This document shows, piece by piece, positions 1-7,544 of a stretch of 64,000 nucleotides of DNA. The DNA lies in the NCBI GenBank assembly GCA_032251335.1, contig JAVVDW010000005.1:62001-126000 (forward strand), read 5' to 3'. The notes beneath the pieces were generated by a model. It worked only from the letters and a program-made list of their open reading frames with translations, did no database searches and had not been told where the DNA came from. Source of the DNA: UM-FILTER-40-17 sp032251335. GTDB taxonomy: Bacteria; Bacteroidota; Bacteroidia; Flavobacteriales; Flavobacteriaceae. The position numbers were made by a program, and so were the translations under genes. The stretch's first letter is position 1. Every line of letters begins with the position of its first letter.

Positions 1-267
1 TTAGGTTTTCAGAATGCAGGCGGCCTGTTTTTGCCCGAAGAAATTTTTGCTTTAGATGCACTGTCCAATCCGAAAGTCTTGCTGCTGTTGGTTTTGGGCG
101 GTATGTTGGTAGGTTTTGGGACGCGCTACGCGGGTGGTTGCACTTCCGGCCATGCCATCAGCGGTTTGAGCAACCTTCAGCTTCCTTCTCTGGTGGCTGT
201 AATTGGCTTTTTTATAGGTGGCCTCATGATGGTACATCTTATCTTTCCATTAATTTTTCCACTTTAA
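1..267 (+). CDS. YeeE/YedE family sulfur-compound transporter, first half (5' end outside window)
   Basis: The reading frame is open from base 1, so the gene begins upstream and only about 88 codons are seen. The visible part has hydrophobic membrane helices and the motif GGCTSGHAISGLSNL, which matches the Cys-containing GCTSGH signature of YeeE/YedE (thiosulfate permease-like, inner membrane) proteins. In Bacteroidota this transporter is commonly split into two adjacent genes, and the next gene carries the partner motif. It probably imports a sulfur compound or moves persulfide sulfur; the exact substrate cannot be read here. The stop is TAA at 265-267, only 10 bases before the 90-base repeat unit that separates it from its partner. 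Confidence 0.85.
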   Translation, partial: LGFQNAGGLFLPEEIFALDALSNPKVLLLLVLGGMLVGFGTRYAGGCTSGHAISGLSNLQLPSLVAVIGFFIGGLMMVHLIFPLIFPL

Positions 268-274
268 AACTTTG

Positions 275-368
275 CACATGAAACGTCCATGTAAAAATTT
301 TGCACACAGGAGCATGATTATCCTAGGGCGTTCCATCTGACCGATAAAAACAAATAAATTATAAACAG
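275..368 (+). repeat. 90-base start-codon hairpin element, copy A
   Basis: From ATG at 278 to the ATG of the next gene at 369 is 91 bases. The unit is closely similar to copies at 33979-34068 and 34069-34158. Bases 275-288 pair with 326-339 in a 14-position stem with two mismatches (A281/C333, C277/C337) and one G-T wobble (T286/G328). A small inner hairpin AGGA (308-311)/TCCT (321-324) lies in the loop. After the stem comes an A-rich stretch ending ATAAACAG directly before the start codon of the second transporter half. The reading frame from ATG 278 closes after 20 codons, so coding is doubtful. Confidence 0.8.
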
Positions 369-770
369 ATGAAATACTTAAAATTTCTAATCATCGGCAT
401 AGGATTCGGCATTATATTGGCAAAAGCCGAAATTGTGTCGTGGTATAGAATTATAGAAATGTTTCGTTTTGAAGCTTTTCACATGTATGGTGTGATTGGA
501 TCAGCAGTGGTGTTGGGTGTAATTGTGCTGCAGTTTATCAAAAAGAAAAATATTAAAGACTTTGAAGGACAAACTATAATGATTGACCCCAAACCCAAAC
601 AGTACAGTCGCAACTTGCTTGGCGGCATTATCTTCGGATTGGGCTGGGCACTCATTGGTGCATGCCCGGGCCCTTTGTTTGTTTTAGCAGGATTCGGCTA
701 TGTATCCATCTTTATCGTGATTGCAGCCGCGGTGATGGGTGCCTTTTTAAAAGGGTGGTTGGTTAAATAA
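369..770 (+). CDS. YeeE/YedE family sulfur-compound transporter, second half (DUF6691-like)
   Basis: A 133-residue inner-membrane protein with about four hydrophobic helices. It carries GACPGP near residue 98, the partner motif of the GCTSGH motif in the preceding gene; in full-length YeeE proteins both lie in one chain. The two halves probably assemble as one sulfur-compound (thiosulfate-like) channel. The start at 369 is the ATG at the right edge of the repeat copy A. Without the repeat the ATG would lie about 10 bases after the upstream stop, a normal operon spacing, so the repeat seems to have been inserted into an operon junction. No terminator is seen after it. Confidence 0.85.
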   Translation: MKYLKFLIIGIGFGIILAKAEIVSWYRIIEMFRFEAFHMYGVIGSAVVLGVIVLQFIKKKNIKDFEGQTIMIDPKPKQYSRNLLGGIIFGLGWALIGACPGPLFVLAGFGYVSIFIVIAAAVMGAFLKGWLVK

Positions 771-822
771 ACCGCTTGTATCTTTTAAAACTCCTGTATG
801 TGAAACTTGCTACTGGGGAAGA

Positions 823-1473
823 TCAAGTGCCAAAATGTGCAATATAATCGCGTCTGCTGGCTTCAATAATTTCCAAAGCCTCTGCCCTGCCGTAAATGTG
901 TGTAATTTCCACCTGATGCGTGGTATCTCCGGGTAAACCCTTATAGGTAAGAAAATAATGCTTGAGTCTTTTGACTAAAGATTCCGGGCATTTAGAGAGT
1001 TCGTCCCAAGCGCCATAAACCTCATCACCTTTGAGGATGGCAATGATTTTATCATCTGCTTCTCCGTTGTCTATCATGCGAAAACCACCGATAGGAATGG
1101 CCGGAACGATAATATTTCCATGTCTGATTTCTCTTTCTGTAAGCACACAAATATCCAAAGGATCGCCATCGCCCACTATATTTTTCTTTCCGGTTTTGTC
1201 CATACAATAATTGGCAATATTTTCGGCGCAATAGGTCTGCGGGATGAAGCCGTATAAGCTGGGAACTATGTTGGAAAATTTTTGAGGTCTATCTACCTTA
1301 AGAAAACCGGATTCTTTATCTATTTCATATTTAACGGTATCCGAAGGTGTCATCTCTATAAAAGATTTGACCAGGAAAGGTGAATCGTCACCGATGTTAA
1401 TACCATGCCATGGATGCGGTTGAAAACGTATGGATTTTTTCTTTTTCAAAGCGGGAACCGGAATTGCTTGCAT
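823..1473 (-). CDS. ppa: Inorganic pyrophosphatase, family I
   Basis: A 216-residue cytosolic enzyme hydrolysing pyrophosphate to two phosphates with Mg2+, which pulls biosynthetic reactions forward. The metal-binding signature DGDPLD is present, with the flanking GYI/GFIPQTY region of soluble family I enzymes. It is longer than the about 175-residue enterobacterial enzyme, as is usual in Bacteroidota. I place the start at ATG 1473 rather than the upstream TTG at 1494, because the TTG lies inside a good -7 box (TAAATTTG, 1499-1492), so that codon would not be in the transcript. It is monocistronic and convergent with the transporter gene. Confidence 0.93.
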   Translation of the reverse strand: MQAIPVPALKKKKSIRFQPHPWHGINIGDDSPFLVKSFIEMTPSDTVKYEIDKESGFLKVDRPQKFSNIVPSLYGFIPQTYCAENIANYCMDKTGKKNIVGDGDPLDICVLTEREIRHGNIIVPAIPIGGFRMIDNGEADDKIIAILKGDEVYGAWDELSKCPESLVKRLKHYFLTYKGLPGDTTHQVEITHIYGRAEALEIIEASRRDYIAHFGT

Positions 1474-1491
1474 GTGCTGGGTTTTGGGGTG

Positions 1492-1522
1492 CAAATTTAA
1501 GGGTAAATCTCACCGCATACAA
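1492..1522 (-). promoter_or_regulatory. Promoter of ppa (-33 TTG, -7 TAAATTTG)
   Basis: On the minus strand TTG (1522-1520) is followed after 20 bases by TAAATTTG (1499-1492), a full match to the Bacteroidota -33/-7 pattern TTG-N17-23-TAnnTTTG. The expected transcript start near 1485 lies 12 bases before ATG 1473. Confidence 0.6.
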
Positions 1523-1634
1523 TTTTATAGATGTGTAATTTTAACTCATATCTTTAGTTTATAAACAAAACCGGTATTGGGTAACCTTTTTATAGAACAA
1601 TATCCTCTGTCAAAACGGCTTACAAAAACGAGTC

Positions 1635-4600
1635 TTAAAAATCAAATTGCAAACCGAAGGCAAAACGAAGACCGTCATCCGAACCGAAAAGGCTGGCCTT
1701 TAGGGCAAACAAATCGGCTCCGTTGAGCCAGAGGCCGCCTCCATAGCTGTCGTGCCACACGTCCGAATTGTCATTCTTAATCCAAACCCGACCCAAGTCA
1801 TAACCTCCGTAAATACCGAGTTGCAAAGGCACAAAAAAGTTGAGTCGCATACGTTCAAATGCATAGCGCACATCACCGCCAAAAACGAGGGAGCGCTTAC
1901 CTGTAAACCGCTGAAAACGATAACCTCTTAGGCCATCTTCGCCTCCTAAAGTAGCCGCTTGGTAAAATTCGAAACCATCATTAAATATCAAATTACTTTT
2001 TACAAAACTCTTCAGCACCAACTGTCTGTTCTTGGAAAGTGCATTGTAAAATGTGATTTCAGGTTTTACCCTAAAAAAGTCACGTGAATCGTCCGTATTA
2101 TTGGTATAACTCGTTTCAAGATTAAATTCCATCCCACTCGTGGGGCTCACCTTGTTGTCAAAACTTTCGTAGTGTATGTTGGCGAGCGCACCTACAAAAA
2201 AGTCACGTTCAAAAATCTCAGGCATAGTGGAACCAAATATGGTTGTGACAAATCTATTGGGAGTATCCTCTACTTCATAGGAGTCTAAAAATGTATTCAA
2301 GTTCAATGTCAAACCGGATACATAGCTTCTTTTAAGTCCAATTCTGGCAGATATAATACTATTTTTAACACGATTAAAATCGAGACCCAGATTATCGTCG
2401 TCATTTGTAGTTTCGTTTCCGAAGCCAAAGAAGTTTTGAGTAAAATTGTCTGTGGTGCCGCGCAACCCCACTATAAAATTCCACCTGCCAATAATGTTAG
2501 CAAATTCGCCTTCGTAGCGCGCATCAAAACCTTGTTCTGCAAAGAAATATTTGGCGCTAATCGTGTGTTTTTGGGTAAACGGATTCCTCTCAAAACCTTT
2601 AACAGTATAGGTATTGGAAATCCCAATTGCGATGCCGTCATCCGGATTGAAACCTATAGTAGGAAGCAAAGTGTTGCTTGGCAATATGTTTCTTTTATAA
2701 TCAAAAGTATTGTTATCATAGTTGTCTTTAAACTTCAGCTTGGCTCCTTTTTTAGTTTCCACCGTGTTTTTCATCGTTTTGTAGTCATAAACGGTCATGC
2801 GTTTTCCATTCTCAAGTCTGTATATATCGTTGTTTTGTCCACCTATAATACGCACTTTTATATATTGATTTGATTTGCCTTTAGTCTCAAAAATATCATC
2901 ATCGTCTAAGCCGTAGAGCCAAATTTCTTTGGTGTCTTTTTTATCAAAAGTACGGTCAGCAATCAAATCGGCTCTTTTGCCGCCTTTATTTCTATAAACA
3001 CGGACACGGGTTTTGCCTTTGGGCAGGCGCTCAATATCAAAGATATCATCTTTGTCGGTTCCGGTGATAATCCCTAATGAAGCGTAATATTTGTAATATC
3101 TGTCGGTTATATCTGCCAGGTTGGCCAACCTGCCTTTGAGTTTTTCTTTAATTTCGAACATGGTTTGGTCTTGTACTTCTACGGGCAACTTCCCAAAAGC
3201 CTTGTCAATTGCTGCATCGTCAAGGTTTGCCTGAATGAAAGCGGCCTGAGCCAACCAATCTTCCCTATCGGTGTTTTTGAGCAAAGTTCGGTCGAGCGTG
3301 ATGCCGGCATTGTTCATCCATTTCACATCTTTCATCTCTGCATCATACACTTGTAGTTGTTTTGAAACGCCTATGAGTGAACGAACTGTGTTGAGCAAAG
3401 CGCCATCAAAATTGACAAAAGCTTGGTCTCTGTCTCTTGGAATAGGTTTGTAGATTCTGTCACCGTTTTCTTGTTTAAATTCTGCCCAACGCCATTGGTC
3501 GCCATGGCGGTCAAAATCGCCGATGAGCATATCAAAAAGCCTAGCACGGATAAAGGCTACTTCATCCATTTTATACTTTTCGTCTTTGCGCATTTTTTCA
3601 AACAAATCTGTGGTGCTTTCTATGTCGTCTGCGCCTTCAAAAGCATCGGATGCCTTGTCTTCTTTGATGCGTTTTTCTATGAGATACATTTCATCGCCAA
3701 AATTCGTATTGAAGTTGCCCAAGGCAGTTTGTTTGGGCACGTATATTAGTTGGGGTTGCGCTTGCATCACATCTACCGCACTGGCCAAAGTTGGCACGGC
3801 CAAGGCTGCGTAGGGATGCGAAGCGGTATAAAAATCCATCATCAAACGTTCGGCGCCTGTATCTTCAAATTCTTCTAAAACGTATCTGTCTTTAAAAGCT
3901 ACGGTTTGAAAGTATTGAACCGCACTTTTTCGCAAGGAGCGCATGCTGTATTCGTTTCCGTTTTTGTCTTTGAGCCTAAGCGACTTTGTTTGGTGGCCAC
4001 CACCTTGTCTGGTGGGTGTCAAACCGCCAAAAAGTGTATCGAGCATGGCGACAGGTGTTTCTACTTCTTGGCTGTATATTTGTCTGTAATGATCGCCCCA
4101 AACGGTTTTAAAAAAATTGGATTTTTGTGTTTCTTCATCGGTGTAAATGGCTGTTTTGATGCGTTGCGGTAATTTTTTTGAAGCTTCGAAATCTAAAAGT
4201 TGGTCTTGAGCAAAAATTTGTGATTGAAATACTGGGTTTTGAACTGATTTTGTCTCAAAAAAACGCACTTGGCTACTGCCGTTTTCGAAAACATCCAATA
4301 CCGCAAAGCCGTTCTGTCCGGAAGCAAACAGCCCATTTTCGCCTAAAGCTACTTGGCTGGCTTTTGAACCGGCGCCGGAAACAATCTGTGTGAGTCCGTC
4401 TGCGTTGATGAGCTGCAGCGTATGTTCATGGCCGGAAGCCAAAATGACTTTTTCTCCTCTTCTGGCAATCACCTCAAGGCGATTCATTAGATCTTGGTAG
4501 CGGGCGTGTTGTACATCTTGAGGCGAAACGCCTCCGGTGGCTCTTACTTGGGTGATAAGGCTTCCCAATACAGGCAAAGGCGTTTTATCGCCAAGTGGGT

Positions 4601-5339
4601 ACAAATGAGATTTGGCGCCTAATCGTCCGCCATGCGGACCGTTTGTAAACATGGGATGGTGCATGGCGATGAGGACTACTTTGCCTTGGTGGTCTGTCAC
4701 TTCATCTTCCACTTCAAGAAAGAATTCTTCGCGGGTGTAAATTTGTCCACAACGTGTATTGATCTTTGGATGCTTGTCCCAATCTTCCAAATACCATTGC
4801 GTGTCTAGGATAATCAAAACCGTGTTGTCATTGACCTCTACGGTTTCGATGGCGCAGCCTTTTTCGGGAAGAAAGTTGTCTTTCCCTTTTAGTTTGTCTC
4901 CTACAAAATCTTCCTGTCTAGACAAACCTTCGAGTCCATCTGCATACCAATCATGGTTTCCGGGTATAAAAATCACACGGCCGGGAAATTTTTGTGCTAC
5001 CGATATTTGGGCTTCAAGGGCTTGCTCAGCCACTGTTTTGGCCGGACTGTCTTGCTTTAAAAGACCGTAAGGATAGGCATTGTCACCCAAAAAAAGGAGG
5101 TAATCATCAGGTGTAGCCTGACTGAATTGGCTTTCCAAAGCGTTTAAAGTCTCTAAATTGTCGTAGGAACTTCCGGCATCTCCAATGAGGAAAAAAGAAT
5201 TTTTAGAAATATTTGGGTCTGTAAGAATGGATGATCCTCTAAATTTTTTGTCAATTTTTGACTGATAAGTTGCGCAAGAATAGAACACTAAGACGGTAAG
5301 GCATAAAAAAGTTATTTTTTTAACAGTAGAAAAAATCAT
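1635..5339 (-). CDS. Giant lipoprotein: metallophosphoesterase, kinase-like centre, RTX-like repeats, Omp85-like barrel
   Basis: A 1234-residue envelope protein. Residues 1-22 form a lipoprotein signal ending in VFYSC. Residues 48-350 are a calcineurin-like metallophosphoesterase: GDAG (53-56), GDN (85-87), GNHD (127-130), HH (227-228) and GHEH (303-306). Residues 440-750 are not phosphatase; they contain a Gly-rich turn (446-448), the motif GDFDRHGDQW (607-616) and PRDRDQAF (634-641), which resemble the catalytic loop and metal-binding loop of atypical kinases of the HipA/CotH/FAM20 kind. Residues 759-840 hold three DDIF/NDIY-type turns like RTX calcium repeats. Residues about 885-1234 are a beta-barrel resembling the Omp85/BamA surface-antigen family, ending in Phe. 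The phosphatase and barrel calls are firm; the kinase-like call is inference. The gene diverges from the HD-PycTM gene with 37 bases between start codons. Confidence 0.82.
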   Translation of the reverse strand: MIFSTVKKITFLCLTVLVFYSCATYQSKIDKKFRGSSILTDPNISKNSFFLIGDAGSSYDNLETLNALESQFSQATPDDYLLFLGDNAYPYGLLKQDSPAKTVAEQALEAQISVAQKFPGRVIFIPGNHDWYADGLEGLSRQEDFVGDKLKGKDNFLPEKGCAIETVEVNDNTVLIILDTQWYLEDWDKHPKINTRCGQIYTREEFFLEVEDEVTDHQGKVVLIAMHHPMFTNGPHGGRLGAKSHLYPLGDKTPLPVLGSLITQVRATGGVSPQDVQHARYQDLMNRLEVIARRGEKVILASGHEHTLQLINADGLTQIVSGAGSKASQVALGENGLFASGQNGFAVLDVFENGSSQVRFFETKSVQNPVFQSQIFAQDQLLDFEASKKLPQRIKTAIYTDEETQKSNFFKTVWGDHYRQIYSQEVETPVAMLDTLFGGLTPTRQGGGHQTKSLRLKDKNGNEYSMRSLRKSAVQYFQTVAFKDRYVLEEFEDTGAERLMMDFYTASHPYAALAVPTLASAVDVMQAQPQLIYVPKQTALGNFNTNFGDEMYLIEKRIKEDKASDAFEGADDIESTTDLFEKMRKDEKYKMDEVAFIRARLFDMLIGDFDRHGDQWRWAEFKQENGDRIYKPIPRDRDQAFVNFDGALLNTVRSLIGVSKQLQVYDAEMKDVKWMNNAGITLDRTLLKNTDREDWLAQAAFIQANLDDAAIDKAFGKLPVEVQDQTMFEIKEKLKGRLANLADITDRYYKYYASLGIITGTDKDDIFDIERLPKGKTRVRVYRNKGGKRADLIADRTFDKKDTKEIWLYGLDDDDIFETKGKSNQYIKVRIIGGQNNDIYRLENGKRMTVYDYKTMKNTVETKKGAKLKFKDNYDNNTFDYKRNILPSNTLLPTIGFNPDDGIAIGISNTYTVKGFERNPFTQKHTISAKYFFAEQGFDARYEGEFANIIGRWNFIVGLRGTTDNFTQNFFGFGNETTNDDDNLGLDFNRVKNSIISARIGLKRSYVSGLTLNLNTFLDSYEVEDTPNRFVTTIFGSTMPEIFERDFFVGALANIHYESFDNKVSPTSGMEFNLETSYTNNTDDSRDFFRVKPEITFYNALSKNRQLVLKSFVKSNLIFNDGFEFYQAATLGGEDGLRGYRFQRFTGKRSLVFGGDVRYAFERMRLNFFVPLQLGIYGGYDLGRVWIKNDNSDVWHDSYGGGLWLNGADLFALKASLFGSDDGLRFAFGLQFDF

Positions 5340-5345
5340 ATTGTG

Positions 5346-5353
5346 TACTTTTG
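5346..5353 (+). promoter_or_regulatory. -7 box of the HD-PycTM gene
   Basis: TACTTTTG fits TAnnTTTG and lies 24 bases before ATG 5377. No clear TTG -33 element is seen at the expected distance. It is interlocked with a -7 box on the opposite strand at 5369-5362. Confidence 0.45.
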
Positions 5354-5361
5354 ATTGTTAA

Positions 5362-5369
5362 CAAATTTA
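5362..5369 (-). promoter_or_regulatory. -7 box of the metallophosphoesterase/barrel gene
   Basis: On the minus strand TAAATTTG (5369-5362) fits TAnnTTTG and would start a transcript near 5355, about 16 bases before ATG 5339. It lies within 10 bases of the plus-strand -7 box, so the two divergent promoters overlap. Confidence 0.45.
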
Positions 5370-5376
5370 CGGAATT

Positions 5377-6558
5377 ATGTCGGTCATCATTGAAAAAACT
5401 TCCGCTTTCGTCTTCGACTTACTAAAAAAAAAATTACCCGATAATTTTATTTATCACAATTATACACACACCCAAAGGGTGGTAAAAAGTCTTTGTGAAA
5501 TCATAGAACATACTGAAGGTTTGACTGAAGACCAAATAGAGGTGTTGAAAATTGCTGCTTGGTTTCACGATACGGGTTATACAAAGGGTTGCGAAAACCA
5601 TGAAACTTCGAGTGTAGAAATTGCCAAAGAATTTTTGGAGAGCGAATCGTACCCGAAAGAAAAAACGGAAGCCGTTTGCAGGTGTATTATGGATACGCGT
5701 TTTGACGTTTGCCCTACGGATTTGTTGGGAAAAATCATGCGCGATGCAGACGCTTCGCACTTTGCCAAGGATTATTATGAGGAAGCTAGCGAATTTCTCA
5801 GGCTCGAATACAAGTTGCAGGGAAAAGAGAATTACTCGGTTAAAAATTGGCGTAAGCTCAATATAAAACTTTTATCTCAAGAGCACGAATACTATACCGA
5901 CTATGCAATACGAAACTGGACGCCGCTCAAAGAAAAGAACCTGCTAAACTTGCTGGAAAAGCAGAAAAAAGATTTGGGCAAGCTGGAGAAAGAACGGCAA
6001 AAAGCAAAGATAAAAGATGAAAGTCCGGAACGTGCTATACAATCTATGTTTCGGGTAACCATGCAAAATCACTTGAAATTGAGCGATATAGCAGACACCA
6101 AAGCCAATATTTTACTGTCTGTAAACGCCATCATCATTTCTTTGGTTCTTTCCAACCTCATTTCCAAACTCGATTCGCCCTCCAACCAACACCTCATATT
6201 GCCAAGTCTCATTTTGACTCTATCGAGTGTGGTTTCAATTGTTTTTGCCATTCTTTCTACACGTCCTAAAATCACATCCGGCGAATTTACCAGAGAAGAA
6301 GTAGAAGCCAAAAAAATAAATGTACTCTTCTTTGGCAATTTTCATAAAATGCCTTTTGAGCAATTCAAATGGGCTGTTGGAGAAATTATTCAGGAAAAAT
6401 CAATGGTCTATGAAGCACTGACACGGGATTTGTACTACTTAGGCGTAGTCTTGCACAAAAAATACCGGCTCTTACGAATTACCTATAACACCTTTATGGT
6501 TGGTATCATCATCTCGGTTATTTCATTTATTATTTCATTTTTCTTTTTAAAACCCTGA
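5377..6558 (+). CDS. HD-domain phosphohydrolase fused to a Pycsar-effector-type membrane domain (PycTM, DUF5706-like)
   Basis: A 393-residue membrane protein. Residues 20-180 are an HD phosphohydrolase domain: YHNYTHT (26-32), WFHD (62-65), NHE (74-76) and RDAD (122-125), giving the usual His, His-Asp, Asp metal ligands. A charged coiled-coil-like linker follows (185-215). The C-terminal half has the sequence DIADTKANILLSVNAIIIS (237-255), which I recognise as typical of PycTM, the two-helix membrane effector domain of Pycsar antiphage systems, with membrane segments near 246-263, 273-293 and 370-391. No nucleotide cyclase lies in the neighbourhood, so this is not a complete Pycsar locus. The HD part may hydrolyse a nucleotide signal that the membrane part senses. 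That role is inference. Confidence 0.82.
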   Translation: MSVIIEKTSAFVFDLLKKKLPDNFIYHNYTHTQRVVKSLCEIIEHTEGLTEDQIEVLKIAAWFHDTGYTKGCENHETSSVEIAKEFLESESYPKEKTEAVCRCIMDTRFDVCPTDLLGKIMRDADASHFAKDYYEEASEFLRLEYKLQGKENYSVKNWRKLNIKLLSQEHEYYTDYAIRNWTPLKEKNLLNLLEKQKKDLGKLEKERQKAKIKDESPERAIQSMFRVTMQNHLKLSDIADTKANILLSVNAIIISLVLSNLISKLDSPSNQHLILPSLILTLSSVVSIVFAILSTRPKITSGEFTREEVEAKKINVLFFGNFHKMPFEQFKWAVGEIIQEKSMVYEALTRDLYYLGVVLHKKYRLLRITYNTFMVGIIISVISFIISFFFLKP

Positions 6559-6788
6559 ATGTGTGGTATTTTATATGCAAATCTTTGCCGCGATTGTATT
6601 CGATAAAATACAACTATAATGTGCGGAGGAAGTGTATGTAAATTTTTCTACTGCTTTTTTATTATCATGACTGTGACCGATATATTTTTTTAGGTCATGC
6701 TGTAACTGTTTTCGACCACAACCAATTCTTTAAGAAGTTTTCAAGCTTTTTGACCTTTTTTTTCTTTTCAAAAAGCAATACTTATGTT

Positions 6789-6811
6789 AAATAAAAGTAA
6801 ATGTTTTATTT
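6789..6811. promoter_or_regulatory. Inverted repeat near the TetR promoter
   Basis: AAATAAAA (6789-6796) and TTTTATTT (6804-6811) are perfect inverted arms separated by 7 bases. In so AT-rich a region this could be chance; position suggests a second regulatory site next to the operator at 6814-6830. Confidence 0.3.
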
Positions 6812-6813
6812 TA

Positions 6814-6830
6814 TAATAGTATTACTATTA
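6814..6830. promoter_or_regulatory. Candidate operator of the TetR-family regulator
   Basis: TAATAGTATTACTATTA is a perfect palindrome with 7-base arms around a 3-base centre. It overlaps the first bases of the -7 box (6829-6836) and lies 24 bases before the regulator's start codon. That is the classical place for an autoregulatory TetR operator; the assignment is inferred from position and symmetry. Confidence 0.55.
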
Positions 6831-6836
6831 ATTTTG
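6829..6836 (+). promoter_or_regulatory. -7 box of the TetR/ABC export operon
   Basis: TAATTTTG matches TAnnTTTG, 18 bases before ATG 6855, giving a short leader. The -33 region has only TTTTA near 6804, a weak match. It overlaps the palindromic operator candidate. Confidence 0.5.
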
Positions 6837-6854
6837 CAATGTTAAATATTAATA

Positions 6855-7544
6855 ATGGATACTTTACTTTCAAATATAAAAATTCACATTAACGAAAAGT
6901 TGTACCTGAAAGACCCGGAGTCGTCAGACTTGGGGAAACAAATCGTTTCGGAAAGTGTACTGCTCATTCACGAGTTGGGATTTGAAGACTTTACTTTTAA
7001 AAAGCTCGGTCAAAAAATTGGCTCGAACGAAAGCTCAATCTATCGATATTTTGAAAACAAACACAAACTGCTGTTGTATTTATCTGCCTTGTATTGGGGC
7101 ATATTGGAATACAGGCTCGTATTCACTACAAACAGCATCGAAGATCCTATCAAAAAATTATTGAAAGCTATAGACATCGTCACCACGAGTCCAAAAAATT
7201 TAGTGTTCAGCCCCAAAGTAAATCAAGAATTGCTGCGCGAAATTGTTGTCCGCGAGTTTACCAAATCCTACCACATCAAAAACGTAGATGCTGAAAACCA
7301 AGAAGGATATTTTTCTATTTACAAGCGTATCATTATTAGAATTGCTGATATGATTGGTAAAGTAGACCCAAGCTATCCGTATCCTAAAAGCCTGACGGCT
7401 TCTGTTGTAGAAGGGGCGTTGCATCAAGATTTTTTGATGATTCACTTCAAATCTATCACAGATTGTACCGATCAGAGTTGCCCCTTGGCATTTTACCAAC
7501 ACATGATTCACAAACTCTTAAATATCCCAAATGAAGAATTATAG
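6855..7544 (+). CDS. TetR-family transcriptional regulator
   Basis: A 229-residue DNA-binding protein. Residues about 25-75 form the helix-turn-helix, with GFEDFTFKKLGQKIG and SIYRYFENKHKLL as the typical TetR core (the YRYF-K-L recognition pattern). The C-terminal 150 residues are the variable ligand/dimer domain. It is the first gene of the export operon and its end overlaps the ABC gene by 14 bases, so it probably controls that exporter and itself through the palindrome at 6814-6830. The ligand is unknown. Confidence 0.88.
   Translation: MDTLLSNIKIHINEKLYLKDPESSDLGKQIVSESVLLIHELGFEDFTFKKLGQKIGSNESSIYRYFENKHKLLLYLSALYWGILEYRLVFTTNSIEDPIKKLLKAIDIVTTSPKNLVFSPKVNQELLREIVVREFTKSYHIKNVDAENQEGYFSIYKRIIIRIADMIGKVDPSYPYPKSLTASVVEGALHQDFLMIHFKSITDCTDQSCPLAFYQHMIHKLLNIPNEEL

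Larger units (their letters stand above)
6559..6854. other. Intergenic region before the TetR gene
   Basis: This 296-base AT-rich stretch holds no plausible gene. Its right end contains a promoter and two inverted repeats described separately. The left 200 bases show no feature I can name. Confidence 0.6.

Noticed and set aside
278..368. Integron attC site as an explanation for the 90-base element
   Set aside because: The AACGCCC/GGGCGTT arms recall attC, but the required GTTRRRY core is absent and there is no integrase nearby.
5377..6558. Complete Pycsar defence locus
   Set aside because: No nucleotide cyclase gene is adjacent on either side; only the effector-like half is present.
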